This document shows, one piece after another, positions 1 to 9,225 of a DNA stretch of 64,000 bases. Under the pieces are notes generated by a model. The model did not search any database, was not told where the DNA came from, and saw only the letters and a program-made list of their open reading frames with translations. A program made the translations under genes and the position numbers. Each line of letters starts with the position of its first letter. Position 1 is the first letter of the stretch. Source of the stretch: Actinokineospora globicatena (lineage in GTDB: Bacteria; Actinomycetota; Actinomycetes; Mycobacteriales; Pseudonocardiaceae); NCBI RefSeq assembly GCF_024171945.1, contig NZ_JAMTCR010000002.1, forward strand, positions 1,240,001 to 1,304,000. The letters run 5' to 3'.

Positions 1-2
1 CG

Positions 3-2108
3 TACAAGTCGTCCAAGGTGCACTGGAAGCACTGGTCGGCCAACACCACGCCGGAGATGAAGGCCAAGATGCTGGCCGGGATCGGCGAGAACGCCGGTGT
101 GGTCGACATCGGCGACGGCTGGGCGGTCACCTTCAAGCTCGAGTCGCACAACCACCCGTCCTACGTGGAGCCCTACCAGGGCGCGGCGACCGGCGTCGGC
201 GGCATCGTGCGCGACATCATGGCGATGGGCGCCCGCCCGCTCGCGGTGATGGACCCGCTGCGCTTCGGCGCCCCCGACCACCCCGACACCAAGCGCGTGC
301 TGCCCGGTGTCGTCGCCGGTGTCGGCGGCTACGGCAACTGCCTCGGCCTGCCCAACATCGGCGGTGAGGTCGTCTTCGACGCCTCCTACCAGGGCAACCC
401 GCTGGTCAACGCGCTGTGCGTCGGCGCGATGCGCACCGAGGACCTGCACCTGGCGCACGCGTCGGGCACCGGCAACAAGGTGATCCTCTTCGGCGCGCGC
501 ACCGGCCTCGACGGCATCGGCGGCGTGTCCGTGCTGGCCAGCGAGACCTTCTCCGGCGACGAGGGCGGCACCGGGCGCAAGAAGCTGCCCGCGGTCCAGG
601 TCGGCGACCCGTTCACCGAGAAGGTGCTCATCGAGTGCTGCCTCGAGCTGTTCGCCGAGGGCATCGTCGTCGGCATCCAGGACCTCGGTGGCGCTGGCCT
701 GTCCTGCGCGACCAGCGAGCTGGCCAGCGCGGGCGACGGCGGCATGCTCGTGCAGCTCGACCGGGTTCCGTTGCGCGCCACAGGGATGACGCCCGCCGAG
801 GTCCTCTCCAGCGAGTCGCAGGAGCGGATGTGCGCGGTCGTCAAGCCGTCCGATGTGGACGCCTTTATGCGGGTCTGCGCCAAGTGGGACGTGATCGCCA
901 CCGAGATCGGCGAGGTCACCGACGGCGACCGGCTGGTCATCACCTGGCACGGTGAGACCGTTGTCGACGTCCCGCCGCGCACCGTCGCGCACGAGGGCCC
1001 GATGTACGAGCGCCCCATCGAGCGCCCGGACTACCAGGACGCCTTGCAGGGCAACGGTCCCGAGCAGCTCGCTCGTCCGTCCACTCCGGACGAGCTGCGG
1101 GCCGAGGTCGTGCGGATGGCGGCCAGCCCGAACCTGGCGTCGCGGCGGTGGGTCACCGAGCAGTACGACCGCTACGTGCGCGGCGGCACCGTCCTCGCGC
1201 AGCCGTCGGACTCCGGCATGATCCGGGTCGACGAGGAGACCGGTCGCGGCGTGGCGCTGGCCACCGACTGCAACGGCCGCTTCGTCAAGCTCGACCCGTA
1301 CACCGGCACCCAGCTCGCGCTGGCCGAGGCGTACCGCAACGTCGCGGTCACCGGGGCCACCCCGCTCGCGGTCACCAACTGCCTCAACTTCGGCTCGCCG
1401 GAGGACCCGGCGGTCATGTGGCAGTTCGAGCAGGCCGTGCGCGGTCTCGCCGAGGGCTGCAAGGAACTCGGCATCCCGGTCACCGGCGGCAACGTCAGCT
1501 TCTACAACCAGACCGGCACCACCGCCATCCACCCGACCCCGGTGGTCGGCGTCCTCGGCGTCATCGACGACGTGCGCCGCCGCATCCCCACCGGCATCGG
1601 CGCGGAGGCGGGCGAGTCGCTGCTGCTGCTCGGCGACACCCGCGACGAGTTCGGCGGGTCGGAGTGGGCGCACGTCGTGCACGGCCACCTCGGTGGTCTG
1701 CCGCCGAAGGTCGACCTGGCCCGCGAGCGGCTGCTCGGCGAGGTCCTGCTGGCCGGTTCTCGCGACGGCATGATCTCTGCCGCGCACGACCTGTCCGACG
1801 GCGGCCTGGCCCAGACGCTGGTCGAGACCTGCCTGATCGGCGAGGTCGGCGCCCGGGTGTTCCTCGACCAGGACCAGGACCCGTTCGTCCAGCTGTTCAG
1901 CGAGTCCGCAGGCCGTGTTCTGGTCGCCGTGCCGCGCTCGGAGGAGCTGCGCTTCACCGAGATGTGCACCGCCCGGGGCCTGCCGTGGCGCCGCACCGGC
2001 GTCGTCGACCCGGAGTCGCAGTCCCTGGAGATCCAGGGCGTCGGCGACCTGCCGCTCGCCGAGCTGCGGGAAGCCTGGGAGGGCACCCTCCCCGCGTTGT
2101 TCGGCTGA
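3..2108 (+). CDS. purL: Phosphoribosylformylglycinamidine synthase subunit PurL (5' end outside window)
   Basis: Catalyses the ATP- and glutamine-dependent conversion of FGAR to FGAM, the fourth step of de novo purine synthesis, as the large subunit working with PurQ and PurS. The frame is open to the first base and begins with a YKSSK segment, the usual context just inside the PurL active site, so the true start lies upstream. SHNHPS is visible near residue 45, followed by Gly-rich AIRS-fold segments in two tandem ATP-binding halves. About 700 residues are present, close to the family's usual 730-770. The next gene is convergent and a strong hairpin follows the stop. purM and purF lie nearby but on the other strand. 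Confidence 0.97.
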   Translation, partial: YKSSKVHWKHWSANTTPEMKAKMLAGIGENAGVVDIGDGWAVTFKLESHNHPSYVEPYQGAATGVGGIVRDIMAMGARPLAVMDPLRFGAPDHPDTKRVLPGVVAGVGGYGNCLGLPNIGGEVVFDASYQGNPLVNALCVGAMRTEDLHLAHASGTGNKVILFGARTGLDGIGGVSVLASETFSGDEGGTGRKKLPAVQVGDPFTEKVLIECCLELFAEGIVVGIQDLGGAGLSCATSELASAGDGGMLVQLDRVPLRATGMTPAEVLSSESQERMCAVVKPSDVDAFMRVCAKWDVIATEIGEVTDGDRLVITWHGETVVDVPPRTVAHEGPMYERPIERPDYQDALQGNGPEQLARPSTPDELRAEVVRMAASPNLASRRWVTEQYDRYVRGGTVLAQPSDSGMIRVDEETGRGVALATDCNGRFVKLDPYTGTQLALAEAYRNVAVTGATPLAVTNCLNFGSPEDPAVMWQFEQAVRGLAEGCKELGIPVTGGNVSFYNQTGTTAIHPTPVVGVLGVIDDVRRRIPTGIGAEAGESLLLLGDTRDEFGGSEWAHVVHGHLGGLPPKVDLARERLLGEVLLAGSRDGMISAAHDLSDGGLAQTLVETCLIGEVGARVFLDQDQDPFVQLFSESAGRVLVAVPRSEELRFTEMCTARGLPWRRTGVVDPESQSLEIQGVGDLPLAELREAWEGTLPALFG

Positions 2109-2120
2109 GTCTCACCTGAG

Positions 2121-2151
2121 CTGGGCGGTCCCGTTCGTCGGGGCCGCCCAG
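2121..2151. terminator. Bidirectional terminator hairpin between purL and arfB
   Basis: An inverted repeat with 13-bp arms (2121-2133 and 2139-2151, one G.T pair) and a TTCGT loop lies between the convergent purL and arfB stops. TTCTTCGTTC follows it on the plus strand, so it could serve both genes. Confidence 0.75.
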
Positions 2152-2159
2152 TTCTTCGT

Positions 2160-2594
2160 TCAGTCGTCCGGCGGTCGTCGCCGGGTCTGCTTGGTCTGCG
2201 AGCGCTGCTTCTTCGCGGTCAGGCGGCGTTCGCGGGAACCCCGAGAGGGCTTCGTGTCACGGCGCGATGGCGGCGGCGGGGCAGCGGCTTGGCGGAGTAA
2301 AGCCGCGAGGCGCTCGCGGGCGGCGGCCCGGTTGGCCAGCTGCGCGCGGTACTCGCTGGCCGCGATGGTCACCACGCCGTCCACCAGCCGGTTGCCCAGG
2401 CGCGCGAGCATGCGCTGGCGCAAGTGGTCCGGAATGGACGGAGACCGGGCGAGGTCGAAGGACAGCTCGACCCGGCTGTCGGCGGTGTTCACGCCCTGAC
2501 CGCCGGGACCGGACGAGCGGGAGAACCGCTCACGCAGCTCACCCGCCGGTACGACCAGCGCCGCGGACACCACCAACTCATCGTTCACGTCCAC
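2160..2594 (-). CDS. arfB: ArfB/YaeJ-type peptidyl-tRNA hydrolase (ribosome rescue)
   Basis: A release-factor-like hydrolase that frees peptidyl-tRNA from ribosomes stalled without a stop codon. The catalytic GGQ loop is at residues 31-33, in the context SSGPGGQGVN. The C-terminal tail is strongly basic (Lys/Arg-rich, about residues 118-140), matching the tail that enters the empty mRNA channel in ArfB. At 144 residues it has the family's usual length. It lies 62 bases downstream of the anti-sigma-like gene on the same strand and convergent with purL. It is not a full release factor, because the codon-recognition domains are absent. Confidence 0.93.
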   Translation of the reverse strand: MDVNDELVVSAALVVPAGELRERFSRSSGPGGQGVNTADSRVELSFDLARSPSIPDHLRQRMLARLGNRLVDGVVTIAASEYRAQLANRAAARERLAALLRQAAAPPPPSRRDTKPSRGSRERRLTAKKQRSQTKQTRRRPPDD

Positions 2595-2656
2595 CAGGAT
2601 GCCCTAGTGGGGCAACCGGGTTTCACCGCCGGGGTCCTGCTGTGTCCACATCGGAC

Positions 2657-3418
2657 TCAGGGTGCCAGCCCGGGAAGCGTAGCGATCTTGAGTATGGTGC
2701 TGTCGGGGAGCACTTGGTCCAGCCTGCCGTGGTCGCCCGCGGTCTCCATGACCTCGACGGTCACCGAGTCCGCGCGGTCGGCGGTGACCAGCACCACGGC
2801 GGGCCCATCGGTGGGGGAGTCCCGCTCCGTGCGGACCTTCGCGTTGGCGTAGCTGCCGACGTAGCAGTTGGGCAGCTTCGCGCCGTTCTGCACGCCCGGG
2901 CAGTCGATCATGTGCTCGCGCGCGGCGGTGAAATACACCCTGACCTGCAGGATCCGGTCACCCTTGGCGGTGGTCAGCGCAGCTCGGATCTCGCCGTCGT
3001 CGTCGAACTCGTACCACTCGCGGCCCGGCTTGCTCGACTGCGGCCGCACCCCGGCAGGCCAGATCACCCCGTCGCGCAACGCGGTGACCTGCCTGGGCCG
3101 GTGGGTGGTGATCGTCGACGACGGCGCCTCGGTCGGTGTGGTCGGCACTGGTTCGACAGGTGCCGGGACCCGGGTCGTGGTGACCGACGGAGGCGCCGCG
3201 GGGAGGACCTCCGGCTGGCTGAGCCCGACCGCGCCGCTGGAGAGCATCGCCGCGCCGAACACGGCCACCGCCACCGCGGCCGCCACCCCACCGGTCGCGG
3301 CCACCCGACGCCGCCGCAGCCGACGGCGCCCGTCCGCGAAGACGGCCTCGCGGTCGATGCCCAGCGGCGGCTCGTCACCGAGCGCCCGACCGAGCAGGTC
3401 CCGCACGTCATCGGTCAC
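2657..3418 (-). CDS. Probable anti-sigma-type membrane protein paired with the SigE-family sigma factor
   Basis: A 253-residue protein with a cytoplasmic N-terminus (about residues 1-40, including a stretch of arginines), one transmembrane helix (about 40-62), a Pro/Thr-rich linker (about 70-105) and an extracytoplasmic C-terminal domain with two cysteines. Its GTG start overlaps the sigma-factor TGA stop in a GTGA, so translation is probably coupled. In many actinomycetes a single-pass membrane protein in this position restrains the sigma factor. No HXXXCXXC zinc motif is visible, so it is not a classical ZAS anti-sigma factor. The anti-sigma role is inferred from topology and neighbourhood only. 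Confidence 0.6.
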   Translation of the reverse strand: MTDDVRDLLGRALGDEPPLGIDREAVFADGRRRLRRRRVAATGGVAAAVAVAVFGAAMLSSGAVGLSQPEVLPAAPPSVTTTRVPAPVEPVPTTPTEAPSSTITTHRPRQVTALRDGVIWPAGVRPQSSKPGREWYEFDDDGEIRAALTTAKGDRILQVRVYFTAAREHMIDCPGVQNGAKLPNCYVGSYANAKVRTERDSPTDGPAVVLVTADRADSVTVEVMETAGDHGRLDQVLPDSTILKIATLPGLAP

Positions 3419-3924
3419 AGTTGCCCCTCCACCAGGACGCGCCCGCCCGCCAGCAGCTTGCGCAGCGCCGCCAACCCCTTCGCCGCCTGACTCTTGATCG
3501 TCCCCTCGCTCTTCCCCAGCGCCTGCGCCGTCTCGGCGACGCTGAGATCCTCCCAGTACCGCAACACCACCACCGCGCGCTGCCCGGCGGGCAACAACGC
3601 CAACGCCCGCCGCACGTCGACCGCGTCATCCACCCCGACCGGCTCGACCCCCACCTCCGGCAGGTGCTCCACCACGTTCTCCCGCCGCCGGAACGCCCGC
3701 CGCGACTCGTCGATCGCCGTCCGCACCATCACCTTGCGCGAATACGCGTCCACCCCGCCCTCACGGTTGAGCCGCGGCCACGCCACGTAGATCTTCGCCA
3801 GCGTCGTCTGCACCAAATCCTCCGCCCGGTGCCAATCACCCCCACTGAGCAGGAAGGCGGTCCGCCGCATGACAGTGGCCCGGCTGTCCAGGAACTCCCC
3901 GAACTCCGCGTCCCGGTCCGGCAC
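3415..3924 (-). CDS. SigE-family RNA polymerase sigma-70 factor
   Basis: An ECF-like sigma factor of 169 residues. Region 2 is seen around the AEDLVQ motif (about residues 34-55). Region 4 is seen from LPAGQRAVVV to the helix-turn-helix with GTIKSQ (about 110-155). I chose the GTG at 3924 because AGGAGGT lies at the right distance upstream (3930-3936); the longer open frame reaching 4152 is low-complexity and not protein-like. It overlaps the downstream membrane-protein gene by 4 bases, the usual sigma/anti-sigma layout. Promoter targets cannot be told from the sequence. Confidence 0.92.
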   Translation of the reverse strand: MPDRDAEFGEFLDSRATVMRRTAFLLSGGDWHRAEDLVQTTLAKIYVAWPRLNREGGVDAYSRKVMVRTAIDESRRAFRRRENVVEHLPEVGVEPVGVDDAVDVRRALALLPAGQRAVVVLRYWEDLSVAETAQALGKSEGTIKSQAAKGLAALRKLLAGGRVLVEGQL

Positions 3925-3929
3925 CCAAC

Positions 3930-3936
3930 ACCTCCT
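3930..3936 (-). promoter_or_regulatory. Strong Shine-Dalgarno fixing the sigma-factor start
   Basis: AGGAGGT on the minus strand, five bases before the GTG at 3924. It decides against the upstream alternative starts of the longer open frame. Confidence 0.8.
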
Positions 3937-4550
3937 AGGTCCGCCCGTTAGTACGGGCCGGCACCCCCGCAGGTTGCCCCGCCACCCCCCGACTTTTCCA
4001 CCCCCACCCCCCAACCCACAGCAACTCCACAGCCGTCCGCAATGGACACCCGCCGCTCGCCTGACCAGCAGCGACCCCGTCACATGACCCCCGACACGCC
4101 CACACCCCAAGCCGGAGCAGCCAACCTCACCCGCGAGACAGCCGCCGCACACGACCCGAACCGCCGCCGCTGGCCCTTAGCGCTACAGCCCGCTCGCGCG
4201 CCACTACCCGACTCGCTTCGCGCCAGCGCCCCTAGAGCCCTACCGGCCTCACTTTGCGCCTCGGCCCCTAGGCCCCACCGGGCCCGCTCCGCGCCGCCAG
4301 CCCCCGACCCCACCGAGCCCGCTTCGCGCCCGCGCGCGCAGGCAACCCCTGCCCAGCCCCCACCCTCTCTGGGGGGCGTCCCTGGGCCAGTCTACCGGGG
4401 CCCACCGACAGTCGATCTTGAAAGCACCCCTGCGGTGATCCACATGTGGATAACTTCTGTCACCCATAAGAGTGGATATCGGCGGGAGATCAACGGCGAG
4501 ACCCCTGGTTAGAGGCACAGACGCCACCCAGTCGGACCGCAGACAACGAA
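3937..4550. other. 614-bp intergenic region without a convincing gene
   Basis: The stretch lies between the sigma factor and the purM terminator. Open frames here are low-complexity and lack codon bias. It holds a four-unit 35-36-bp degenerate tandem repeat (4212-4330) and one perfect DnaA-box-like nonamer TTATCCACA (minus strand, 4445-4453). I see no RNA gene. Confidence 0.6.
4212..4330. repeat. Degenerate 35-36-bp tandem repeat, four units
   Basis: Units begin at about 4212, 4248, 4283 and 4318 (the last partial), each opening with a variant of CYCGCTTCGCGCC and continuing with a C-rich stretch. The spacing of 36, 35 and 35 bases is regular although the sequences have drifted. Confidence 0.6.
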
Positions 4551-4581
4551 ACAGGCCCGGCGAACAGCTCGCCGGGCCTGT
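4551..4581 (-). terminator. Rho-independent-type terminator of purM
   Basis: A perfect inverted repeat with 13-bp arms (4551-4563 and 4569-4581) and a 5-base loop lies just past the purM stop. A short T-rich run (TTTCGTTG) follows on the minus strand. Confidence 0.8.
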
Positions 4582-4593
4582 TGTCGAAGAAGC

Positions 4594-5682
4594 CTAGAAC
4601 CGCGGGTGGTCGCCCGTAAGGGTCGCTCGCACCGCCGCGGGGTCGTCCGCGGGGCGGACCTCGCCCAAGATCCACGACGGGACGTGGCGGGCGGTCAGGA
4701 CGGCGAGGGCGCGGTCGACGTCCTCCGGGGCGACCACGGCGACCATGCCGACGCCCATGTTGAAGGTGCGTTCCATCTCCTCGCGGGCCACGCGGCCGCG
4801 TTGGGCGATGAGGGAGAAGACCGGCTGCGGCGTCCAGGTGCCGCGGTCGAGCGTCGCGTGCAGGCCGTTGGGGATGACCCGGGCGAGGTTGGCCGCGAGG
4901 CCGCCGCCGGTGATGTGGGCGAAGGTGCGGACCTCGGTCTCGGCGGCGAGGGCGAGGCAGTCCTTGGCGTAGATGCGGGTCGGTTCCAGCAGTTCCTCGC
5001 CGAGGGTGCGGCTGAACTCCTCGACGTGGCCGGAGAGCGGGATGCGGCCGATCTGCAGCAGGACGTGCCTGGCCAGGGAGTAGCCGTTGGAGTGCAGGCC
5101 GGAGGAGGCCATGCCGATGAGGACGTCGCCGGGGCGGACGCGGTCCGGGCCGAGGATCTGGTCGGCCTCGACCACGCCGACGCCGGTGGCCGACAGGTCG
5201 TAGGCGCCGTCGGACATCAGGCCGGGGTGCTCCGCGGTCTCGCCGCCGAGCAGGGCGCAGCCCGCCTGGACGCAGCCCTCGGAGATGCCCTTGACCAGTG
5301 CCGCGATCCGGTCCGGCAGGACCTTGCCGACGGCGATGTAGTCCTGCAGGAACAGCGGCTCGGCGCCGCAGACCACCAGGTCGTCGACCACCATGGCGAC
5401 CAGGTCGACGCCGACGGTGTCGTGGATGTCCAGCGCCTGGGCGATGGCGATCTTGGTGCCGACGCCGTCGGTGGACGACGCCAGCACCGGTTCCTTCCAC
5501 CGGTCGAGCTTGAGCTTGAACAGCCCGGCGAAGCCGCCGATCCCGCCGAGCACCTCCGGCCGGTTGGCCTTGGCCGCCCACGGCTTGAGCTTCTCGACCG
5601 CCTCGTCACCTGCTTCGATGCTCACGCCCGCAGCGGCGTAGGTGGCGTTGGCGGAGGACTCGGGTGAGCTGGTCTCAGTCAT
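4594..5682 (-). CDS. purM: Phosphoribosylformylglycinamidine cyclo-ligase PurM (AIR synthetase)
   Basis: Closes FGAM to AIR using ATP, the fifth step of purine synthesis. The protein is 362 residues (family about 340-360). The ATP-binding segment STDGVGTK lies near residue 70, a GGETAEHPG segment follows around 145, and Gly-rich AIRS-fold strands run to the C-terminus. It lies 30 bases downstream of purF on the same strand, so the two are probably one transcript, closed by the hairpin just past the stop. The purF-purM order is conserved in actinobacteria, but here the pair points toward purL instead of in the same direction. Confidence 0.97.
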   Translation of the reverse strand: MTETSSPESSANATYAAAGVSIEAGDEAVEKLKPWAAKANRPEVLGGIGGFAGLFKLKLDRWKEPVLASSTDGVGTKIAIAQALDIHDTVGVDLVAMVVDDLVVCGAEPLFLQDYIAVGKVLPDRIAALVKGISEGCVQAGCALLGGETAEHPGLMSDGAYDLSATGVGVVEADQILGPDRVRPGDVLIGMASSGLHSNGYSLARHVLLQIGRIPLSGHVEEFSRTLGEELLEPTRIYAKDCLALAAETEVRTFAHITGGGLAANLARVIPNGLHATLDRGTWTPQPVFSLIAQRGRVAREEMERTFNMGVGMVAVVAPEDVDRALAVLTARHVPSWILGEVRPADDPAAVRATLTGDHPRF

Positions 5683-5712
5683 GGCTCGAATCAGGTTAGG
5701 AGGGGCAGGACG

Positions 5713-7245
5713 TCACGGGCGCCGGAGGGCGTCCTCGGCACCGTACCCGGCTGGCTGCAGCGGCGCGGCGGAGCCCGCCACGCCCTTCTCGATGCCTTCG
5801 AGCAGGTGCTTGCCGATCAGCGCGTCGTCGGGCAGCTCGATGGGGTACTCGCCGGTGAAGCAGGCCGCGCAGAGCCGGGTCTTGGGCTGCTCGCTCGCGG
5901 CGATCAGCGCCTCCAGCGAGACGTAGCCGAGCGAGTCGGCGCCGATGGAGCGCCGGATGCCGTCCAGGTCGAGCCCGTTGGCGACCAGCTCGGCCCGGGA
6001 GGCGAAGTCGATGCCGTAGAAGCACGGCCACTGCACCGGCGGCGACGCGATCCGCACGTGCACCTCGAGCGCACCGGCCTCGCGCAGCATCCGGACCAGG
6101 GCGCGCTGGGTGTTGCCGCGCACCACCGAGTCGTCGACCACGATCAGCCGCTTGCCGCGGATGACCTCGCGCAGCGGGTTGAGCTTGAGCCGGATGCCGA
6201 GCTGGCGGATGGTCTGCGACGGCTGGATGAAGGTCCGGCCGACGTAGGCGTTCTTCACCAGCGCGGTGCCGAACGGGATGCCGCTGCCCTGCGCGTACCC
6301 GATGGCCGCCGGGGTGCCCGACTCCGGGACCGGCACCACCAGGTCGGCCTCGACCGGGTGCTCCACGGCCAGCCTGCGGCCGATCTCGACCCGGGTGGCG
6401 TGCACGGACCGGCCGGAGATCGAGGTGTCCGGGCGGGCCAGGTAGACGTACTCGAACAGGCAGCCCTTGGGTTCCGGGCTGGCGAAGCGCGACGAGCGCA
6501 GGCCGTCGGTGTCGATGGCGATCAGCTCGCCCGGCTCGACCTCGCGCACGAACGACGCGCCGACGATGTCGAGGGCGGCGGTCTCGCTGGCCACGACCCA
6601 GCCGCGCTCCAGGCGGCCGAGGACCAGCGGGCGGACGCCGTGCGGGTCGCGGGCCGCGTAGAGGGTCGACTCGTCGGAGAAGACCAGGCAGTACGCGCCG
6701 CGGATGGTGGGCAGGACCTCGAGGGCGGCCTGCTCCAGGCCCTTGTCGGCGGCGCTGGCCGCGAGCAGGGCGGTCATGATGTCTGAGTCGGTCGTCGCGC
6801 CGTTGCGCGAGGTCACCCCGAGCGCGGTCGCGCGGTCGCGCAGCTCGGCGGTGTTGACCAGGTTGCCGTTGTGGCCCAGCGACAGGCCGCTGCCGGTGGC
6901 GGTGGTGCGGAACGTGGGCTGGGCGTTCTCCCAGGTGGTCGACCCGGTGGTCGAGTACCGGCAGTGCCCGACGGCGACGTGGCCGCGCAGCGAGGACAGG
7001 ACCTGCTCGTCGAACACCTGGCTGACCAGGCCGAGGTCCTTGAACACGACGATCTGGTGACCGTCGGCGACCGAGATGCCCGCCGCCTCTTGCCCGCGGT
7101 GTTGGAGTGCGTACAGGCCGTAGTAGGTGAGCTTCGCCACCTCTTCGCCCGGGGCCCACACGCCGAAGACACCGCATTCCTCGCGGGGTTCGGGCTCGGG
7201 CTGGTCGAAAGAGGGGATAGGGCCAGTCGTGAACTGGTCGGCCAC
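5713..7245 (-). CDS. purF: Amidophosphoribosyltransferase PurF
   Basis: Commits PRPP to purine synthesis by glutamine-dependent formation of phosphoribosylamine. I chose the GTG at 7245, preceded by AGGGAG, which gives 510 residues. It leaves a 23-residue propeptide before Cys24 in REECGVFG, the N-terminal nucleophile exposed by processing. The class II glutaminase domain (CGVFG, RYSTTGS, HNGNLVN, GATTDSD) covers about residues 24-260. The phosphoribosyltransferase domain with the PRPP loop VVDDSVVRGNTQ follows at about 375-390. The window's open frame extends further upstream, but that part is not conserved in character. Confidence 0.97.
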   Translation of the reverse strand: MADQFTTGPIPSFDQPEPEPREECGVFGVWAPGEEVAKLTYYGLYALQHRGQEAAGISVADGHQIVVFKDLGLVSQVFDEQVLSSLRGHVAVGHCRYSTTGSTTWENAQPTFRTTATGSGLSLGHNGNLVNTAELRDRATALGVTSRNGATTDSDIMTALLAASAADKGLEQAALEVLPTIRGAYCLVFSDESTLYAARDPHGVRPLVLGRLERGWVVASETAALDIVGASFVREVEPGELIAIDTDGLRSSRFASPEPKGCLFEYVYLARPDTSISGRSVHATRVEIGRRLAVEHPVEADLVVPVPESGTPAAIGYAQGSGIPFGTALVKNAYVGRTFIQPSQTIRQLGIRLKLNPLREVIRGKRLIVVDDSVVRGNTQRALVRMLREAGALEVHVRIASPPVQWPCFYGIDFASRAELVANGLDLDGIRRSIGADSLGYVSLEALIAASEQPKTRLCAACFTGEYPIELPDDALIGKHLLEGIEKGVAGSAAPLQPAGYGAEDALRRP

Positions 7246-7352
7246 CAAGCGCTCCCTGGGGACGGAGTGAGGGCTGCACCCCAGTGTAAGCGCTGCTCGG
7301 CGGAGCACGGACCAACCGCAGGTGGCGCACGTCACCCCGGCCGGACTGCCAC

Positions 7353-7358
7353 TACCGT
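7353..7358 (+). promoter_or_regulatory. -10 element (TACCGT) of a probable leaderless transcript
   Basis: TACCGT is followed by seven bases and the GTG at 7366, with no Shine-Dalgarno. This placement implies that transcription starts at the start codon and supports that start over the in-frame GTGs at 7357 and 7360. Confidence 0.55.
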
Positions 7359-7365
7359 GGTGGGC

Positions 7366-8022
7366 GTGCCCGGTCGTCGAGCCCTCCTCCTCGTGTCAGC
7401 CGCCGTCATCGCCCTGGTCCTGGTCGGATCGCTCATCCCGATCCCCAGCCCGGTGCAGGTGCGGCTGTGGGCGGACGGCCTCGGGTGGGCCACCCCGGTG
7501 CTCTTCCTGATCGGCTACTCGGTGCTCACCGTGGCGCCCATCCCCCGCACCGTCTTCAACCTCTCCGCCGGGTTGCTGCTGGGTGGTGCCGCCGGGTTCG
7601 CCGTCGCGATGGTGGCCACGACGATCGCGTCCACGCTGGCGTTCTCGCTGGCCAGGGGGCTGGGGCGGCGCTGGGTGGAGCCGCACCTGGAGCGCGGTGT
7701 GGTGCGCGCGGTGAACGCCCGGCTCGCGGGCGGTGGCGTCGGCGCGATCACGACGCTGCGGCTGGTACCGATGGTCCCGTTCGCGCCGATGAACTACTGC
7801 TGCGGCCTGTCGACGATCTCGCTGCGGCCGTTCCTGATCGGCACTTTCCTGGGCAGCCTCCCCGGTACGGCTGCTGCCGTCTTCCTTGGTGATGCCCTGA
7901 CGGGCACGACGCCGCCCGCGCTGCTGGCCGTCTACGCGGTGCTCGCGGTGGCTGGCGCTATCGGGTTCGTGCTGGTTATGCGTCGCACCCGGATCCCTGA
8001 GCCGGAACTGGTCGACGTCTAG
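7366..8022 (+). CDS. VTT-domain (TVP38/TMEM64, DedA-like) membrane protein
   Basis: A 218-residue multi-pass inner-membrane protein. A transmembrane helix opens the protein (about residues 5-25). The VTT domain follows, with a helix holding NLSAGLLLGG (near 65) and the conserved basic patch RLVPMVPFAPMNY (near 130), then GTFLGSLPGT (near 160) and a last helix near 185-205. Family members are linked to lipid scrambling or undecaprenyl-phosphate/ion homeostasis, but this one's substrate is unknown. It is transcribed away from purF and runs into the sterol-carrier-family gene, with only 4 bases between the two stops. Confidence 0.85.
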   Translation: MPGRRALLLVSAAVIALVLVGSLIPIPSPVQVRLWADGLGWATPVLFLIGYSVLTVAPIPRTVFNLSAGLLLGGAAGFAVAMVATTIASTLAFSLARGLGRRWVEPHLERGVVRAVNARLAGGGVGAITTLRLVPMVPFAPMNYCCGLSTISLRPFLIGTFLGSLPGTAAAVFLGDALTGTTPPALLAVYAVLAVAGAIGFVLVMRRTRIPEPELVDV

Positions 8023-8026
8023 AGGC

Positions 8027-8401
8027 TCAGAACCGGAGCAACGGGAGCAGGCCAGACAGGTCTGCTCTAGCGCCGGAAGCGGCGATACGTCCGTCGCCCA
8101 CCGCGTCCTCCCAGCGCAACCGGCCGACGGCCAACGCGAGCCAGGTGCGCGAGTCCATCTCCACGACGTTGGCAGGCGTACCGCGCGTGTGCCGGGGACC
8201 TTCGACGCACTGCACAGCCGCGAACGGCGGCACCCGGACCTCCACGCTGTGGCCCGGCGCGTCCTGCTCCAACGTCCGCAGGCTCAACCGGACGGCGGCG
8301 GCGAGGACGGGACGTGCGGGCTGGTCGCCGCCGTCGAGCCACGCGAGGGTGGCTTCGACGGCGGCGCGGAGCTCAGCGGGGTCGACGGTCTGGCGCGGCA
8401 C
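8027..8401 (-). CDS. Sterol carrier family protein (Rv0807-like)
   Basis: A 124-residue protein starting at the GTG of 8401, from which RQTVDPAELRAAVEATL reads as the usual N-terminus; the longer frame upstream lies inside espG. The rest resembles the SCP-2/MDMPI C-terminal fold: VRVPPFAAVQCVEGP, HTRGTPANVVE, WLALAVGRLRWEDAV. A homologue sits beside purF in mycobacteria (Rv0807), which supports the identification; its ligand is unknown. It starts 8 bases after the espG stop and is probably transcribed with the T7SS cluster upstream. Confidence 0.8.
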   Translation of the reverse strand: MPRQTVDPAELRAAVEATLAWLDGGDQPARPVLAAAVRLSLRTLEQDAPGHSVEVRVPPFAAVQCVEGPRHTRGTPANVVEMDSRTWLALAVGRLRWEDAVGDGRIAASGARADLSGLLPLLRF

Positions 8402-8409
8402 GGGTCCGG

Positions 8410-9225
8410 CTAGTCCTCGACGTCCCGGACCACCTCGTCGAGCACTTCCTCGACCAGGTGCACCAGCTTGCGGTTGTCCGCGGGCGAGATCGTCGTCCAC
8501 AGGGTCTTGTCCGGCGAGGCCCGGCGGACCTGCACGTAGCGGCCGAGGTCGGTGTCGAAGAACGACACCACCCGGTCACCGCGCACCCGGCGGCCGAGCC
8601 GGTCGCGGGCGGCGGCGCCGAAGTTCCCGGTGCCCCGCACGTCGCCGATCATCTCGGTCAGCGCGGTCGCGTCCTCACCGCGGACACCCCTGGCGAGCAG
8701 CGCGAGCTCGAAGCTCTTCTGCGTCCCGTCGGTGCCCTTGGCAGCGGCCTCGAAGTCCTCGGTGCGCAACGTGATCGACCGGCCCGGACCGGCCTGCACG
8801 GCGGGCAGCACGGCGACCGCCGCACTGGCCAACCCCGCGGGCGAGGTGCGGCTCAGCGTGATCCGGTCCTCGCTGAGCACCGCGAGCGCGGCGTGGTCGC
8901 GGCCGGTGGCGCACGCCAGCAACCGGACACCCCGGCCGACCCAGGTGCGGCCGTCGACCTCGCGGTCCGGCCTGGCCAGCAGCCGGACCAGGTGCTCGAC
9001 CTCGGGGTGCACGTCGACCTTGCGGCCGAGCCCGCGCTGCTCGAGACCGGCCCAGACCTCGTCCTCGATCTGGGCCCGCTCCTCGTACGTCTTGCCCGGT
9101 GAGGGCACCTTGACCACCAGGGGCATCGCCCCGGGGGCCAGGTGCTCCCACAGCACGTCGAACTCCAGCGCGGAGAGCGACACAGGGGTGCTCGTCACCT
9201 CAGCCACGATGCCGAACGTGGTCAC
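8410..9225 (-). CDS. ESX secretion-associated chaperone, EspG family
   Basis: EspG proteins bind PE-PPE heterodimers in the cytoplasm and keep them soluble for type VII secretion. This 271-residue protein shows the family pattern: an N-terminal strand segment with LSALEFDVLWEHL (near 18-30), VDVHPEVEHLVRLLARP (near 75), a central DHAALAVLSEDRITL and a C-terminal ISPADNRKLVHLVEEVL helix. Its GTG start overlaps the TGA of the PPE-like gene (GTGA), so the presumed substrate and chaperone are translationally coupled. No ESX core genes (eccA-E, mycP) occur in the window. Confidence 0.88.
   Translation of the reverse strand: MTTFGIVAEVTSTPVSLSALEFDVLWEHLAPGAMPLVVKVPSPGKTYEERAQIEDEVWAGLEQRGLGRKVDVHPEVEHLVRLLARPDREVDGRTWVGRGVRLLACATGRDHAALAVLSEDRITLSRTSPAGLASAAVAVLPAVQAGPGRSITLRTEDFEAAAKGTDGTQKSFELALLARGVRGEDATALTEMIGDVRGTGNFGAAARDRLGRRVRGDRVVSFFDTDLGRYVQVRRASPDKTLWTTISPADNRKLVHLVEEVLDEVVRDVED

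Noticed and set aside
4490..5581. 363-codon frame in another phase of purM
   Set aside because: Arg/Pro/Gly-rich shadow of purM that runs through the purM terminator.
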